From Erythrobacter sp047872805 (lineage in GTDB: Bacteria > Pseudomonadota > Alphaproteobacteria > Sphingomonadales > Sphingomonadaceae): a DNA stretch of 64,000 bases. The DNA is taken from positions 1-64,000 of the forward strand of contig NZ_JBLQUK010000010.1 of the NCBI RefSeq assembly GCF_047872805.1. Direction: 5' to 3'. The position numbers and the translations under genes are program-made. A model generated the notes under the pieces. It saw nothing but the letters and a program-made list of their open reading frames with translations. It made no database searches and was not told the origin of the DNA. Shown here piece after piece: positions 26,826 to 35,117 of this stretch; position 1 is the first letter of the stretch; every line of letters starts with the position of its first letter.

Positions 26826-26841
26826 TTTACGCGCGCGTAAA
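26826..26841. promoter_or_regulatory. Perfect 16-bp palindrome, likely operator
   Basis: TTTACGCGCGCGTAAA is a perfect palindrome in the upstream region of the SDR gene. It resembles operators of TetR-family regulators of fatty-acid or branched-chain acyl-CoA catabolism. No regulator gene is adjacent. Confidence 0.6.
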
Positions 26842-26930
26842 CTGTATCTGGCGCGCTGCGTGGCATTTTCTCTGCTGCGTTGCAACAGCGCTTTGCATTG
26901 GGGCACGATGCCGTAGGGTCAGCCGCAAGC

Positions 26931-27629
26931 CTATAGCGCTTCCAAGGCAGAAATCAGGCCGACCAGCGAATCAATTACCGCATCAGCGCCCAATTCATGC
27001 GGCGGTTTGTCGCAATATCCATAAGCGGCTGCGATCACCGGTACTCTCGCACCGCGCGCGGCTCTCACATCATACGTGCTGTCCCCGACAAAGGCAAAGC
27101 TACCGGGATATGCGGGGTCCTGGGCGCAGCGACGCTGCGCTTCGATCACGGGTTCGGGATGAGGCTTGGACAGGAATGTCCCGTCGGGCCCCTTGCCCAT
27201 GCTGTCGCCGCCGATCACTGTTTCAAAGGGCGCGATAAAATCCAACTGAGTCAGGATCGAGCGCGCGAATTCTTCGAACTTGTTGGTAACAACCGCCAGC
27301 TTTACCCCGCGCGCGGTCAATTCCGCTACGACTTCGCGCGCGTGCGGGTAGGGGACGGAATGAACCGCATTGTGCTCGGCATAATATTTCAGCATCGCCT
27401 TGTAGAGCGCGCGGAAGTCCTCTTCCGGCATACCGCCCTGTGCATCTACAGCGCGCGCCAGCATGATCTTGGCCCCGCCGCCGATCAGATCCTTGCTGCT
27501 GCCCACCGGGACGGGATCGAACCCGCCCAGATCGAGCGCATGGTTCACCGCCGCGCCCAGATCGCGGAACGTGTCGAGCAAGGTGCCGTCGAGGTCGAAC
27601 CCGACAGCAGCAAAAGGAAAATCGGCCAT
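26931..27629 (-). CDS. gph: HAD hydrolase, phosphoglycolate phosphatase-like
   Basis: A 232-residue HAD-superfamily phosphatase. Motif I DLDGTLLDT carries the nucleophile Asp12 and Asp14, motif II lies at VVTNKFE and motif IV at GDSTYDVRAA. A helical cap follows motif I (C1-type). It probably dephosphorylates 2-phosphoglycolate, made during DNA end repair, although related enzymes take other sugars. It diverges from glmU with a 76-base gap. No obvious ribosome site is seen upstream. Confidence 0.85.
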   Translation of the reverse strand: MADFPFAAVGFDLDGTLLDTFRDLGAAVNHALDLGGFDPVPVGSSKDLIGGGAKIMLARAVDAQGGMPEEDFRALYKAMLKYYAEHNAVHSVPYPHAREVVAELTARGVKLAVVTNKFEEFARSILTQLDFIAPFETVIGGDSMGKGPDGTFLSKPHPEPVIEAQRRCAQDPAYPGSFAFVGDSTYDVRAARGARVPVIAAAYGYCDKPPHELGADAVIDSLVGLISALEAL

Positions 27630-27705
27630 GCGCGCTGCGCTGCGCCAAGCGACTTAAAACCGCAAGCATTTGCTGCCAAGCGCGAGCGGGATTAAGGGAC
27701 AATGC

Positions 27706-29061
27706 ATGACTGATTTTGCCGCCATCATCCTTGCCGCGGGTAAAGGCACCCGCATGAAAAGCGATCTGCATAAAGTGCTGCACCCGATCGCGGGTAAGCC
27801 GATGCTGATGCATCTGCTCGGCAACCTTGCCGAACTGCAGCCGCAGCGCACCGTCGTGGTTGTGGGCGACCGCCGCGAACAGGTCGATGCGGCACTGGCA
27901 GGGCAGGGGGTTACAACCGCATTGCAAGACCCGCAAAACGGAACCGCCCACGCCGCCTTGCAGGCGCGCGCGGCGCTGACGGGCTTTACCGGCAATATCC
28001 TCGTCACCTTTGGCGACGTGCCGATGGTGCAGGCGGACACGGTGCGCCGCTTGCTCGGGGCGCTGGATGGGGGCGCGCAGGTGGCGGTGCTGGGGTTCCG
28101 TCCGCCCGATGCGCTCGCCTATGGCCGCATCATCGCGGACGCCGACGGGACCGTGCACAAAATGGTCGAGTACAAGGACGCGAGCGCGGAGGAACGCGCG
28201 GTCGACCTTTGCAATTCCGGGCTGATCGTGGCGCATTCTGGCGATATGTGGCCGCTGCTCGATGCCGTGGGCAATGACAATGCGCAGGGCGAATATTACC
28301 TCCCCGATGTCGCCACCGGCGCGATTGCGCGCGGCGACCGGGTGGTGGTGGTCGAATGCGATGCCGATGAAGTTGCCGGTATCAACTCGCGCTCCGAACT
28401 CGCTGCGGCAGAGGCCCGCTGGCAGGCCGCGCGGCGATTGGCGGCGATGGAGGATGGCGCGACTTTAAGGGCGCCTGAAACCGTGTTCTTCTCCCATGAT
28501 ACGGTCTTGGGCCGCGATGTCACGATCGAACCGCATGTGGTGTTCGGCCCCGGCGTTACCGTGGCGGACGGGGTGCATATCAAGGCTTACTCGCATCTCG
28601 AAGGCGCGCGCCTTGCCACTGGCGCTCAGGTCGGCCCCTTCGCCCGCCTGCGTCCCGGCGCGGTGCTGGAGGAAGGCAGTTTTGTCGGCAATTTCGTCGA
28701 GGTCAAAAACGCAGTTCTGGGGCCGGGAGCGAAAGCAAGTCACCTCAGCTATCTGGGTGACGCGACGATTGGCGCAGGGGCAAATATCGGGGCGGGCACG
28801 ATCACCTGCAATTATGACGGCTATTTCAAATATCAGACTGTGATCGGGGAGCGCGCCTTTATCGGATCGAACAGCGCCCTGGTGGCACCCGTCACAATTG
28901 GTGCGGATGCGATTGTTGCGGCTGGCTCCACCGTCAGCCGAGATGTGGCGGCGGGCGAGCTGCGCATGGTGCGCGCCGAACAAATGGTCAAAGACGGCTG
29001 GGCCGACCGATTTCACGACACGATGAAAAAGAAGAAGGCGGCAGCGAAGAAGGATAAATGA
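27706..29061 (+). CDS. glmU: Bifunctional UDP-GlcNAc pyrophosphorylase/acetyltransferase GlmU
   Basis: A 451-residue enzyme that acetylates glucosamine-1-phosphate and then makes UDP-GlcNAc, the precursor of peptidoglycan and LPS. The N-terminal uridylyltransferase has LAAGKGTRMKS and KVLHPIAGKPM; the C-terminal left-handed beta-helix has the hexapeptide repeats and the acetyltransferase segment GTITCNYDGYFKY. The length is normal. The start ATG at 27706 has AAGGGA upstream. The stop overlaps the ATG of a VOC-family gene. No glmS is in the window. Confidence 0.96.
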   Translation: MTDFAAIILAAGKGTRMKSDLHKVLHPIAGKPMLMHLLGNLAELQPQRTVVVVGDRREQVDAALAGQGVTTALQDPQNGTAHAALQARAALTGFTGNILVTFGDVPMVQADTVRRLLGALDGGAQVAVLGFRPPDALAYGRIIADADGTVHKMVEYKDASAEERAVDLCNSGLIVAHSGDMWPLLDAVGNDNAQGEYYLPDVATGAIARGDRVVVVECDADEVAGINSRSELAAAEARWQAARRLAAMEDGATLRAPETVFFSHDTVLGRDVTIEPHVVFGPGVTVADGVHIKAYSHLEGARLATGAQVGPFARLRPGAVLEEGSFVGNFVEVKNAVLGPGAKASHLSYLGDATIGAGANIGAGTITCNYDGYFKYQTVIGERAFIGSNSALVAPVTIGADAIVAAGSTVSRDVAAGELRMVRAEQMVKDGWADRFHDTMKKKKAAAKKDK

Positions 29062-29429
29062 TCATGACCCCCATCCTGCTCACGGCCAGCGTAAAGCATG
29101 GCGAGGCGCTCAGATTTTACCGCGATGTGATGGGGTTTGCGCTTGTCGACGATAATCCGTTTTCGTTCGAATTCGATGCCGCTGGCACCATGCTAAGGGT
29201 GCAAAAGGTCGAGAGCTTTGTTCCGCACCCTTTCACCGCTGTCGGTTGGCGGGTGGAGGACATCGCCGCCGCGCGGGATCGGCTCGCCGACCGGGGTGCC
29301 GTTTTCCTTCGGTTTGAATTCATGGAGCAGAATGAGCGCGGCATCTGGACCGCGCCCGGCGGTGCAAGAGTATGCTGGTTCAAAGATCCGGACGGCAACA
29401 CTCTTTCCCTCACGCAGTGGGATGGATAG
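29058..29429 (+). CDS. VOC (glyoxalase/bleomycin resistance) family protein
   Basis: A 123-residue protein of the vicinal oxygen chelate fold, with two beta-alpha-beta-beta-beta halves: the first at HGEALRFYRDVMGFALVDD and the second at WRVEDIAAARDRLADRG with CWFKDPDGNTLSL at the end. VOC members range from lyases and dioxygenases to resistance proteins, so the substrate is unknown. It overlaps the glmU stop as ATGA. Confidence 0.85.
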   Translation: MIMTPILLTASVKHGEALRFYRDVMGFALVDDNPFSFEFDAAGTMLRVQKVESFVPHPFTAVGWRVEDIAAARDRLADRGAVFLRFEFMEQNERGIWTAPGGARVCWFKDPDGNTLSLTQWDG

Positions 29430-29444
29430 CCGGTCGCCGCTGTT

Positions 29445-29687
29445 TCACGCATCTTGCAAGTCACTGGTGCACGAACCTGCGCCGGTGGAATATTCGCGCT
29501 CCCATTCCTCGAACTCGCTGCGGCTGAGCAGATAGCGCTCGCGCGCTTCGTGAAAGCTGATCGCACGGTCGTGCACCGCGCGCACCACATCGGCTTTGCG
29601 CGCCGATGACCAATGGACCTTGTGGCTCTTTGGCAAGCCGTATCGCTTGATCGCATCGGCAATCGAAATGTTGCTGGGGTAGGCCAT
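29445..29687 (-). CDS. DUF1153 / SciP-like small DNA-binding protein
   Basis: An 80-residue protein with the DUF1153 core: YGLPKSHKVHWSSARKADVV, then AISFHEARERYLLSRSEFEEWE, a helix-turn-helix with a tryptophan cap. In Caulobacter the related protein SciP binds DNA and blocks activation by the cell-cycle master regulator CtrA. The match is from fold signature. This version is shorter than the ~90-residue Caulobacter protein at the N-terminus. I start at the ATG at 29687, which has TGGAG seven bases upstream, rather than the longer frame to 29756. Upstream are TTAAC half-sites. Confidence 0.75.
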   Translation of the reverse strand: MAYPSNISIADAIKRYGLPKSHKVHWSSARKADVVRAVHDRAISFHEARERYLLSRSEFEEWEREYSTGAGSCTSDLQDA

Positions 29688-29851
29688 GATAGTCTCCATT
29701 GCGCGTTTGTTGCAGCGAGGATTGGCCCGGAGACTTAACAAGGGCTTTCCAAACACGGTTAATTCGGTGTTGATGACACTCTATGTGCCCGGCCTGCGAC
29801 GAGACGAGCGCAAACTGTCGGAGCGTTTTACAGCCGCCAGATTTTTCCAGC

Positions 29852-29885
29852 AAAAAGGGGCGGCCTCGTTTCCGGGGCCGCCCCT
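29852..29885 (-). terminator. Rho-independent terminator, minus strand
   Basis: A ten-base perfect stem (AGGGGCGGCC and GGCCGCCCCT) with a nine-base loop is followed on the minus strand by five T. It lies 34 bases past the stop of the S9 peptidase gene and is a strong terminator for it. Confidence 0.85.
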
Positions 29886-29918
29886 GTTCTGGCTCTGAGT
29901 CGGGCCTTCAGGCGCCGG

Positions 29919-32063
29919 TCATTCGTCCATCAAACGCTGCATCAGATAGATATATTGCAGCGCCTGCAATTTGGCGCGCTGTTCATTGTCGACCCCGCCG
30001 GAATGCCCGCCGGTCGTGTCTTCATAGTAATAATAGGGCTGACCCAGTTCCGCGAGCCGCGCGGCACCCTTGCGCGCATGGGCGGGGTGGGTGCGGTCAT
30101 CGGCGGTGGAGGCCCACAGGAACGGGGAAGGGTAATCCACCCCTTCGCGCAGCATCTGATAGGGCGAATACCCTTCGATCCAGGCGCGTTGTTCAGGGAT
30201 GCGGGGGTCGCCATATTCCCCGATCCACGATGCGCCGCGTCCGATCAGATGATAACGCAGCATGTCAAACAGCGGGATCTGCACGATCGCCGCGCCGAAC
30301 AAATCGGGCCGTTGAGTAAAGGCGGTGCCGACCAGCAGTCCCCCTTGGCTACCACCCTGAATGCCGAGATGCTGCGGGCTGGTGAAGCCGCGGTCCACCA
30401 GATCCTGACCCACGGCGATGAAATCGTCCCAGGTGCGCTGTTTGTTTTCCCGGATCGCAGTCTGGTGCCAGCCGGGTCCAAATTCGCCCCCGCCGCGCAA
30501 ATTGGCGAGCACATAGGCGCCGCCGCGTTCCAGCCACAGCTTGCCCGTGGAACCAAGATAGCCCGGCAGGCGCGGCACCTGAAACCCGCCATAGCCAGTC
30601 ATCAGAACAGCGGTCTCGCCGTTCATTGCCATGCCCGCTGGCTTGACAATGAAATAGGGGATTTTGGTCCCGTCGGCGCTGGTGGCCTCGTGCTGCTCAA
30701 CCTCCATGCCCGCCGGATCGAAATAGGCGGGTGATGTCTTGAGCACTTGCGGCGCGCTGCTGCCGTCGGAATAATACAGCGTGGTCGGTTCGAGGAAGCC
30801 GGTGACCGTGTACATGATCTGGTCGGTTTCATCGGAACTGGCCGCAATGCCCAAAGTCGCATTGTCGGGCAGTGCGACCGGTTCGCTCACCCATTCGCCA
30901 TTGGTGAAGTTGAACTGCAGAACTTTGCCAACGACATTATCGAGCAAGGTAACAAACAGCGCATTGCCGGTGATCGCGCCGCCCCGTTTGGTTTGGCGTT
31001 CAGCAGGAGCCCAGACCAGTGTCTTGGCCGCGCCATTGGGATTGGCCTTCCATTCCTCCAGATCCATCGCGATCAGGCTATCGGCGGGGAAAGTCTGCCC
31101 ATCCACGGTCCAATCGACATCGGTCGAATAAAGCATATGTCCATCGACGATCCCATAGGGATTGGCCTTTTTCGGTATGTCGAGCTGCAACCATTCGCCG
31201 TCTTTCTCGATGAAATACTCGCTTTCGTGGAAACTGACGCCGCGCCGCGCCATGCGCGCGTGAATGACCGCGTCATTGTCGCGCAGCAGATAGGCTCCAG
31301 ACGACACATCGCTCGCTGCGCCGCGATAGATTTCGGGCGCATCGGCAATATCCGTGCCGCGGGTCCAAACGCGCGTGGTGAAGGGATATTCGCTGTCGGT
31401 CAGCGTCCCCTCGCCAAAATCGCGTCCCACCAGCAGCGTGTTCTCATCGATCCAGCTGACCCCGCCTTGGCTTTTCTGGTCAAGCACAAACCCGCCTTCG
31501 ACGAACTGCTTCGTTGCCGTGTCAAATTCGCGCAGGATGGTCGCATCCTCGCCGCCATCGGACAGCGCGATCATGCATTTGTTGAGCGCGGGCGGCAGGC
31601 AGGAAGAGCCTTGGTAAACCCACTCCTTGCCATCAGCCGCTGCCAGGGCGTCAATATCCAGCACCACTTCCCATTCAGGCGCATCGGTCTGATAGCTTTC
31701 CAGCGTGGTGCGCCGCAGCAGCCCCTTGGGATTGTTCTTGTCCTGCCAGAAATTGTAGAGACCATCGGGACGGAAACTGACGAAGGGGATGCGGTCTTCA
31801 CTGTCAAAGATGGCGAGCGCTTCGGCCTTGAGCGCGGCGAAACGCGGATCGGTTTCGAGAACTGCCAGCGTTCGCTCGTTTTCGTTATTGACCCAGGCGA
31901 GCGCCGCTTCGCTACGCGCCTCTTCAAGCCAGATATAGGGATCCTGTTCGGGTCCGGGTACACCGTCAACCACGGGAGTTTCCATGTGACCATCGGCGGC
32001 GGCAGTGGTTGCAGCGCCAATCGTCATGACGGCTGCCAATGCGAGTGTAGAAACAAGTTTCAA
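29919..32063 (-). CDS. Exported prolyl oligopeptidase family peptidase (S9)
   Basis: A 714-residue serine peptidase with an N-terminal signal peptide (LALAAVMTIGAATTAAADG), probably periplasmic. An N-terminal beta-propeller covers about 50-430 and the C-terminal alpha/beta-hydrolase domain the rest. The nucleophile Ser572 is in GGSQGG, Asp656 lies in TADDRTHP and His687 in TTGGHSGG, a complete triad. The start is a TTG at 32063: it has AAGGAGAGGA upstream and puts the signal peptide at the N-terminus, while the frame runs open to 32264 without one. S9A peptidases cleave after proline in short peptides. Confidence 0.9.
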   Translation of the reverse strand: MKLVSTLALAAVMTIGAATTAAADGHMETPVVDGVPGPEQDPYIWLEEARSEAALAWVNNENERTLAVLETDPRFAALKAEALAIFDSEDRIPFVSFRPDGLYNFWQDKNNPKGLLRRTTLESYQTDAPEWEVVLDIDALAAADGKEWVYQGSSCLPPALNKCMIALSDGGEDATILREFDTATKQFVEGGFVLDQKSQGGVSWIDENTLLVGRDFGEGTLTDSEYPFTTRVWTRGTDIADAPEIYRGAASDVSSGAYLLRDNDAVIHARMARRGVSFHESEYFIEKDGEWLQLDIPKKANPYGIVDGHMLYSTDVDWTVDGQTFPADSLIAMDLEEWKANPNGAAKTLVWAPAERQTKRGGAITGNALFVTLLDNVVGKVLQFNFTNGEWVSEPVALPDNATLGIAASSDETDQIMYTVTGFLEPTTLYYSDGSSAPQVLKTSPAYFDPAGMEVEQHEATSADGTKIPYFIVKPAGMAMNGETAVLMTGYGGFQVPRLPGYLGSTGKLWLERGGAYVLANLRGGGEFGPGWHQTAIRENKQRTWDDFIAVGQDLVDRGFTSPQHLGIQGGSQGGLLVGTAFTQRPDLFGAAIVQIPLFDMLRYHLIGRGASWIGEYGDPRIPEQRAWIEGYSPYQMLREGVDYPSPFLWASTADDRTHPAHARKGAARLAELGQPYYYYEDTTGGHSGGVDNEQRAKLQALQYIYLMQRLMDE

Positions 32064-32148
32064 AAGTCCTCTCCTTGGGGGCAAGTGCTGCGTGCCTGTG
32101 TGCCGGGGAAGCGGGAGAATGTGAAGAGCAGACCGGGCGGTTTGTCGA

Positions 32149-32769
32149 TCAGATCGATACGCCGGGATAAAAGTCGAAATATTCGAGATATTCGCGCGGT
32201 AGTTCGATCGGATAAAGCATGCCGGCATAGGCGGCCACGATTGCGCATCCTGCGATTGGGCCAAGCATCAGGGCAAAGGCGTGCCAGCGCGCTGGACGGC
32301 GGAAATGCAGTGCGGTCAAAAGGTGGCTACACAGGCTAGTCACTGCCAGCACGTAATAGGGGGCAAAGCCATATTTGAGCGGAGCGAGCAAAAGCGTGCC
32401 CGCTGGCCAGTAAAAGTTGGTGTCGAGGCCGATAATCAGCCGTGTGATGACAGCTGAAGCGGTGTGATTGACGATGAAGATCGCCAAGTAGGCGCCGCTT
32501 GCAAACTGGAGCCAGTGCCACGCGCCCTTGCGCTTGCGCCGCGCGATTCGGCGCAACAGCGTGATGCCAAGCGCAATCTGCGCGGCAAGTCCTGCGATCA
32601 GTCCGGCTTCGATCAGCGGGAATTGATAGATAAGTCCTGTTGCCCGCCGTGTGGCCGATTGCCCAGCGATGCTGCCTATCGCAGCAAAGTGCGAGGCAAA
32701 ATGCAGAACAATGAAGATCAACAGGAAAGCGGCCAGCGTGCGATGGGCTTGAACGGCGGAGCGGAGCAT
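32149..32769 (-). CDS. Multi-TM membrane protein with conserved His, cytochrome-b-like
   Basis: A 206-residue protein with about five predicted membrane helices. It contains eight histidines (9, 23, 27, 85, 102, 149, 155 and 163), several inside or at the edges of membrane segments (ILHFASHF, FIVNHTASA, SLCSHLL). This layout resembles two- or four-helix membrane cytochrome b anchors, so haem binding is possible but not shown. It is transcribed divergently from an Rrf2 regulator, suggesting it is the main regulated target. Confidence 0.65.
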   Translation of the reverse strand: MLRSAVQAHRTLAAFLLIFIVLHFASHFAAIGSIAGQSATRRATGLIYQFPLIEAGLIAGLAAQIALGITLLRRIARRKRKGAWHWLQFASGAYLAIFIVNHTASAVITRLIIGLDTNFYWPAGTLLLAPLKYGFAPYYVLAVTSLCSHLLTALHFRRPARWHAFALMLGPIAGCAIVAAYAGMLYPIELPREYLEYFDFYPGVSI

Positions 32770-32789
32770 GGCAGTTCCTTAACTGGACA

Positions 32790-32816
32790 ATAAATATCCG
32801 GATAAAATATATCCAA
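32790..32816. promoter_or_regulatory. Candidate Rrf2 operator
   Basis: The 61-base divergent promoter region contains the perfect palindrome TATCCGGATA at 32795-32804 and a second ATATCC half-site at 32809, exactly 15 bases after the first. AT-rich flanks fit Rrf2-type sites, and the gap serves both the membrane gene and the regulator. Confidence 0.55.
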
Positions 32817-32830
32817 TTAAGGAGTCAAGC

Positions 32831-33319
32831 GTGCAACTGTCCAAGGGGATCGAATGGTCCGCCCATATCTTAACCGTGCTAGCGCTGGTGCCGCCGGGGA
32901 AGGGGGTGAGCGTCGATGCGCTGGCGGACTTCTTCGAACTGCCCGGCGCTTACCTATCAAAGCAGATGCAGTTGCTGCGCCGCGCCGGGATCGTCGAATC
33001 GCTGCGTGGCAAGTCCGGAGGATACCGGCTGGCGCGCAATGTCGATGCAATCACCTTGCTCGATATCGTGCGGGCGATAGAAGGGCCGATGCCTGCCTTT
33101 CGCTGCACTGAGATCCGCCAGAACGGGCCGTGCGGGCTGCAACGCGAGGATTGCAAGCGTCCGTGTGAGGTGGCTTCGGCCTTTGCCGAAGCAGAAGATG
33201 CCTATCGTGCCGCGCTCAGCGCGCGGACAATTGCGTCGATCATGCAGGATGCCGCATCCAATGCCAGCCCTGCACATTTGGTCGATATCGCCAACTGGGT
33301 GCAGCGCCAGCTCGCCTGA
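32831..33319 (+). CDS. Rrf2 family transcriptional regulator
   Basis: A 162-residue winged-helix regulator of the Rrf2 family, which includes IscR, NsrR and CymR. The N-terminal helix-turn-helix is at about 25-60 (LADFFELPGAYLSKQMQLLRRAGIV) with the wing GKSGGYRLAR. Four cysteines follow at 92, 101, 108 and 112; three of them in this region are typical Fe-S cluster ligands, so the protein may sense iron, redox state or nitric oxide. The start is a GTG preceded by AAGGAG. It probably regulates itself and the divergent membrane gene. Confidence 0.88.
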   Translation: MQLSKGIEWSAHILTVLALVPPGKGVSVDALADFFELPGAYLSKQMQLLRRAGIVESLRGKSGGYRLARNVDAITLLDIVRAIEGPMPAFRCTEIRQNGPCGLQREDCKRPCEVASAFAEAEDAYRAALSARTIASIMQDAASNASPAHLVDIANWVQRQLA

Positions 33320-33323
33320 AAAC

Positions 33324-33352
33324 AAAAGGGCGACCTGTGCGGCCGCCCTTTG
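33324..33352. terminator. Bidirectional terminator between Rrf2 gene and atpC
   Basis: AAAGGGCG (33325-33332) pairs with CGCCCTTT (33344-33351) around an eleven-base loop. It is flanked by T-rich sequence in the minus direction and weakly in the plus direction, and lies between two convergent genes. It likely ends both the Rrf2 and the ATP synthase transcripts. Confidence 0.75.
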
Positions 33353-33375
33353 CACTTTTCCAATGTCAGGAAAAA

Positions 33376-33633
33376 TCAGCCTTCGACATGCTCCGCGAGC
33401 ACCGTGAGGCCGTTTTCGCCGACCTCGGCAAAGCCGCCGCGCACTTCGATCATTTCGGGCGCGCCGCCTTCGGTCTTGTAGACCTGCACCGCACCGTCGC
33501 GGATCGTGCTCATGAAGGGCGCGTGGCCTTCGAGCACGCCGAATTCACCTTCGGTGCCGGGGACGACCACCATGTGGACGTCCTCGGAACGGACCAGCTT
33601 GGCCGGAGTGACGAGTTCAAAGTGAAGAGCCAT
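33376..33633 (-). CDS. atpC: ATP synthase F1 subunit epsilon
   Basis: An 85-residue epsilon subunit of F1, which joins gamma to the rotor ring and regulates ATP hydrolysis. The beta-sandwich core is complete (LHFELVTPAKLV, GEFGVLEGHAPFMSTIRDG). The C-terminal two-helix inhibitory domain of longer (about 130-residue) versions is missing, as is usual in some alphaproteobacteria. It is the last gene of the atp cluster, five bases after atpD. Confidence 0.93.
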   Translation of the reverse strand: MALHFELVTPAKLVRSEDVHMVVVPGTEGEFGVLEGHAPFMSTIRDGAVQVYKTEGGAPEMIEVRGGFAEVGENGLTVLAEHVEG

Positions 33634-33638
33634 CGGAC

Positions 33639-35096
33639 TTACGCGTCCTCTGCCATCGCAGCGGCTTTTTTGACCACGTCTTCGATGCCGCCGACCATGT
33701 AAAATGCCTGCTCGGGCAGATGGTCATATTCGCCGTCGACCACCGCCTTGAAGCTTTTGACAGTGTCTTCGATCTGCACGAACACGCCGCTGATACCGGT
33801 AAACACTTCGGCTACGTGGAACGGCTGAGACAGGAATTTCTGAATTTTCCGCGCGCGCGCCACGGTCAGCTTATCCTCTTCCGACAGCTCATCCATGCCG
33901 AGGATCGCGATGATGTCTTGCAGGCTCTTGTATTTCTGCAGCGTTTCCTGAACGCGGCGGGCGGTTTCGTAATGCTCCTGACCCACGACGCGCGGTTCGA
34001 GCACGCGGCTGGTCGAATCGAGCGGGTCAACCGCCGGGTAGATGCCCAGTTCCGAAATCGCGCGGTTGAGCGTGGTGGTTGCGTCAAGGTGAGCAAACGA
34101 GGTCGCCGGTGCGGGGTCGGTAAGGTCATCGGCAGGCACGTAAATCGCCTGAACCGAGGTGATCGATCCCTTGTTGGTCGAGGTGATGCGTTCCTGAAGA
34201 TTGCCCATGTCGGTCGACAGGGTCGGCTGATAGCCCACTGCCGAAGGAATACGGCCGAGCAGCGCGGACACTTCCGAACCCGCCTGGGTAAAGCGGAAGA
34301 TGTTGTCGACGAAGAACAGCACGTCCTGACCTTCTTCGTCGCGGAAATATTCCGCCATAGTCAGACCCGAAAGCGCCACACGCGCGCGCGCGCCGGGAGG
34401 CTCGTTCATCTGGCCGAACACCAGAGCCACTTTGGAGCCTTCGCTGGTGGCGTTGCCATCGGCGTCCTTGGCGATAACGCCTGCGTCGAGGAATTCGTGG
34501 TAGAGATCGTTGCCTTCGCGGGTGCGTTCACCAACTCCGGCGAAGACTGACACGCCGCCGTGGCCCTTGGCGATGTTGTTGATGAGTTCCTGAATCAGCA
34601 CGGTTTTGCCCACGCCCGCGCCGCCAAACAGGCCGATCTTACCGCCCTTTGCATAAGGAGCGAGGAGGTCGATCACCTTGATCCCGGTCACAAGGATCGC
34701 GGCTTCGGTCGACTGGTCGACAAAGGCAGGGGCTTCGGCATGGATCGGGGAGGTTTTCTCTGCGCCAATCGGGCCGCGCTCGTCAATTGCCTCGCCGACG
34801 ACATTCATGATCCGGCCAAGCGTCTTGGGGCCAACCGGTACCGAAATCTGCGCGCCGGTGGCGATCACTTCGCTGCCGCGCGTGAGCCCTTCGGTGGCGT
34901 CCATCGCGATGGTGCGCACGGTGTTTTCGCCGAGGTGCTGGGCAACTTCGAGAACGAGCGTCTTGCCGTTGTTCTTGGTCTCCAGCGCGGAGAGAATCGC
35001 AGGCAGTTCACCGGGGAACTGCACGTCGACGACAGCGCCGATGACCTGGCTGATGGTGCCGTTGGTGGTCTGGTTGAGAGCGGGTGCGGTGGCCAT
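33639..35096 (-). CDS. atpD: ATP synthase F1 subunit beta
   Basis: A 485-residue catalytic subunit of F1. The P-loop GGAGVGKTVLI, the DELSEEDK segment near the C-terminus and ERTREGNDLYHE are conserved. It makes up the three catalytic sites with alpha. The ATG at 35096 follows atpG closely, with AAGGAAACC upstream. It lies in the order atpH-A-(monooxygenase)-G-D-C. Confidence 0.98.
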   Translation of the reverse strand: MATAPALNQTTNGTISQVIGAVVDVQFPGELPAILSALETKNNGKTLVLEVAQHLGENTVRTIAMDATEGLTRGSEVIATGAQISVPVGPKTLGRIMNVVGEAIDERGPIGAEKTSPIHAEAPAFVDQSTEAAILVTGIKVIDLLAPYAKGGKIGLFGGAGVGKTVLIQELINNIAKGHGGVSVFAGVGERTREGNDLYHEFLDAGVIAKDADGNATSEGSKVALVFGQMNEPPGARARVALSGLTMAEYFRDEEGQDVLFFVDNIFRFTQAGSEVSALLGRIPSAVGYQPTLSTDMGNLQERITSTNKGSITSVQAIYVPADDLTDPAPATSFAHLDATTTLNRAISELGIYPAVDPLDSTSRVLEPRVVGQEHYETARRVQETLQKYKSLQDIIAILGMDELSEEDKLTVARARKIQKFLSQPFHVAEVFTGISGVFVQIEDTVKSFKAVVDGEYDHLPEQAFYMVGGIEDVVKKAAAMAEDA

Positions 35097-35117
35097 TATG
35101 GTTTCCTTAGCCTTCGA

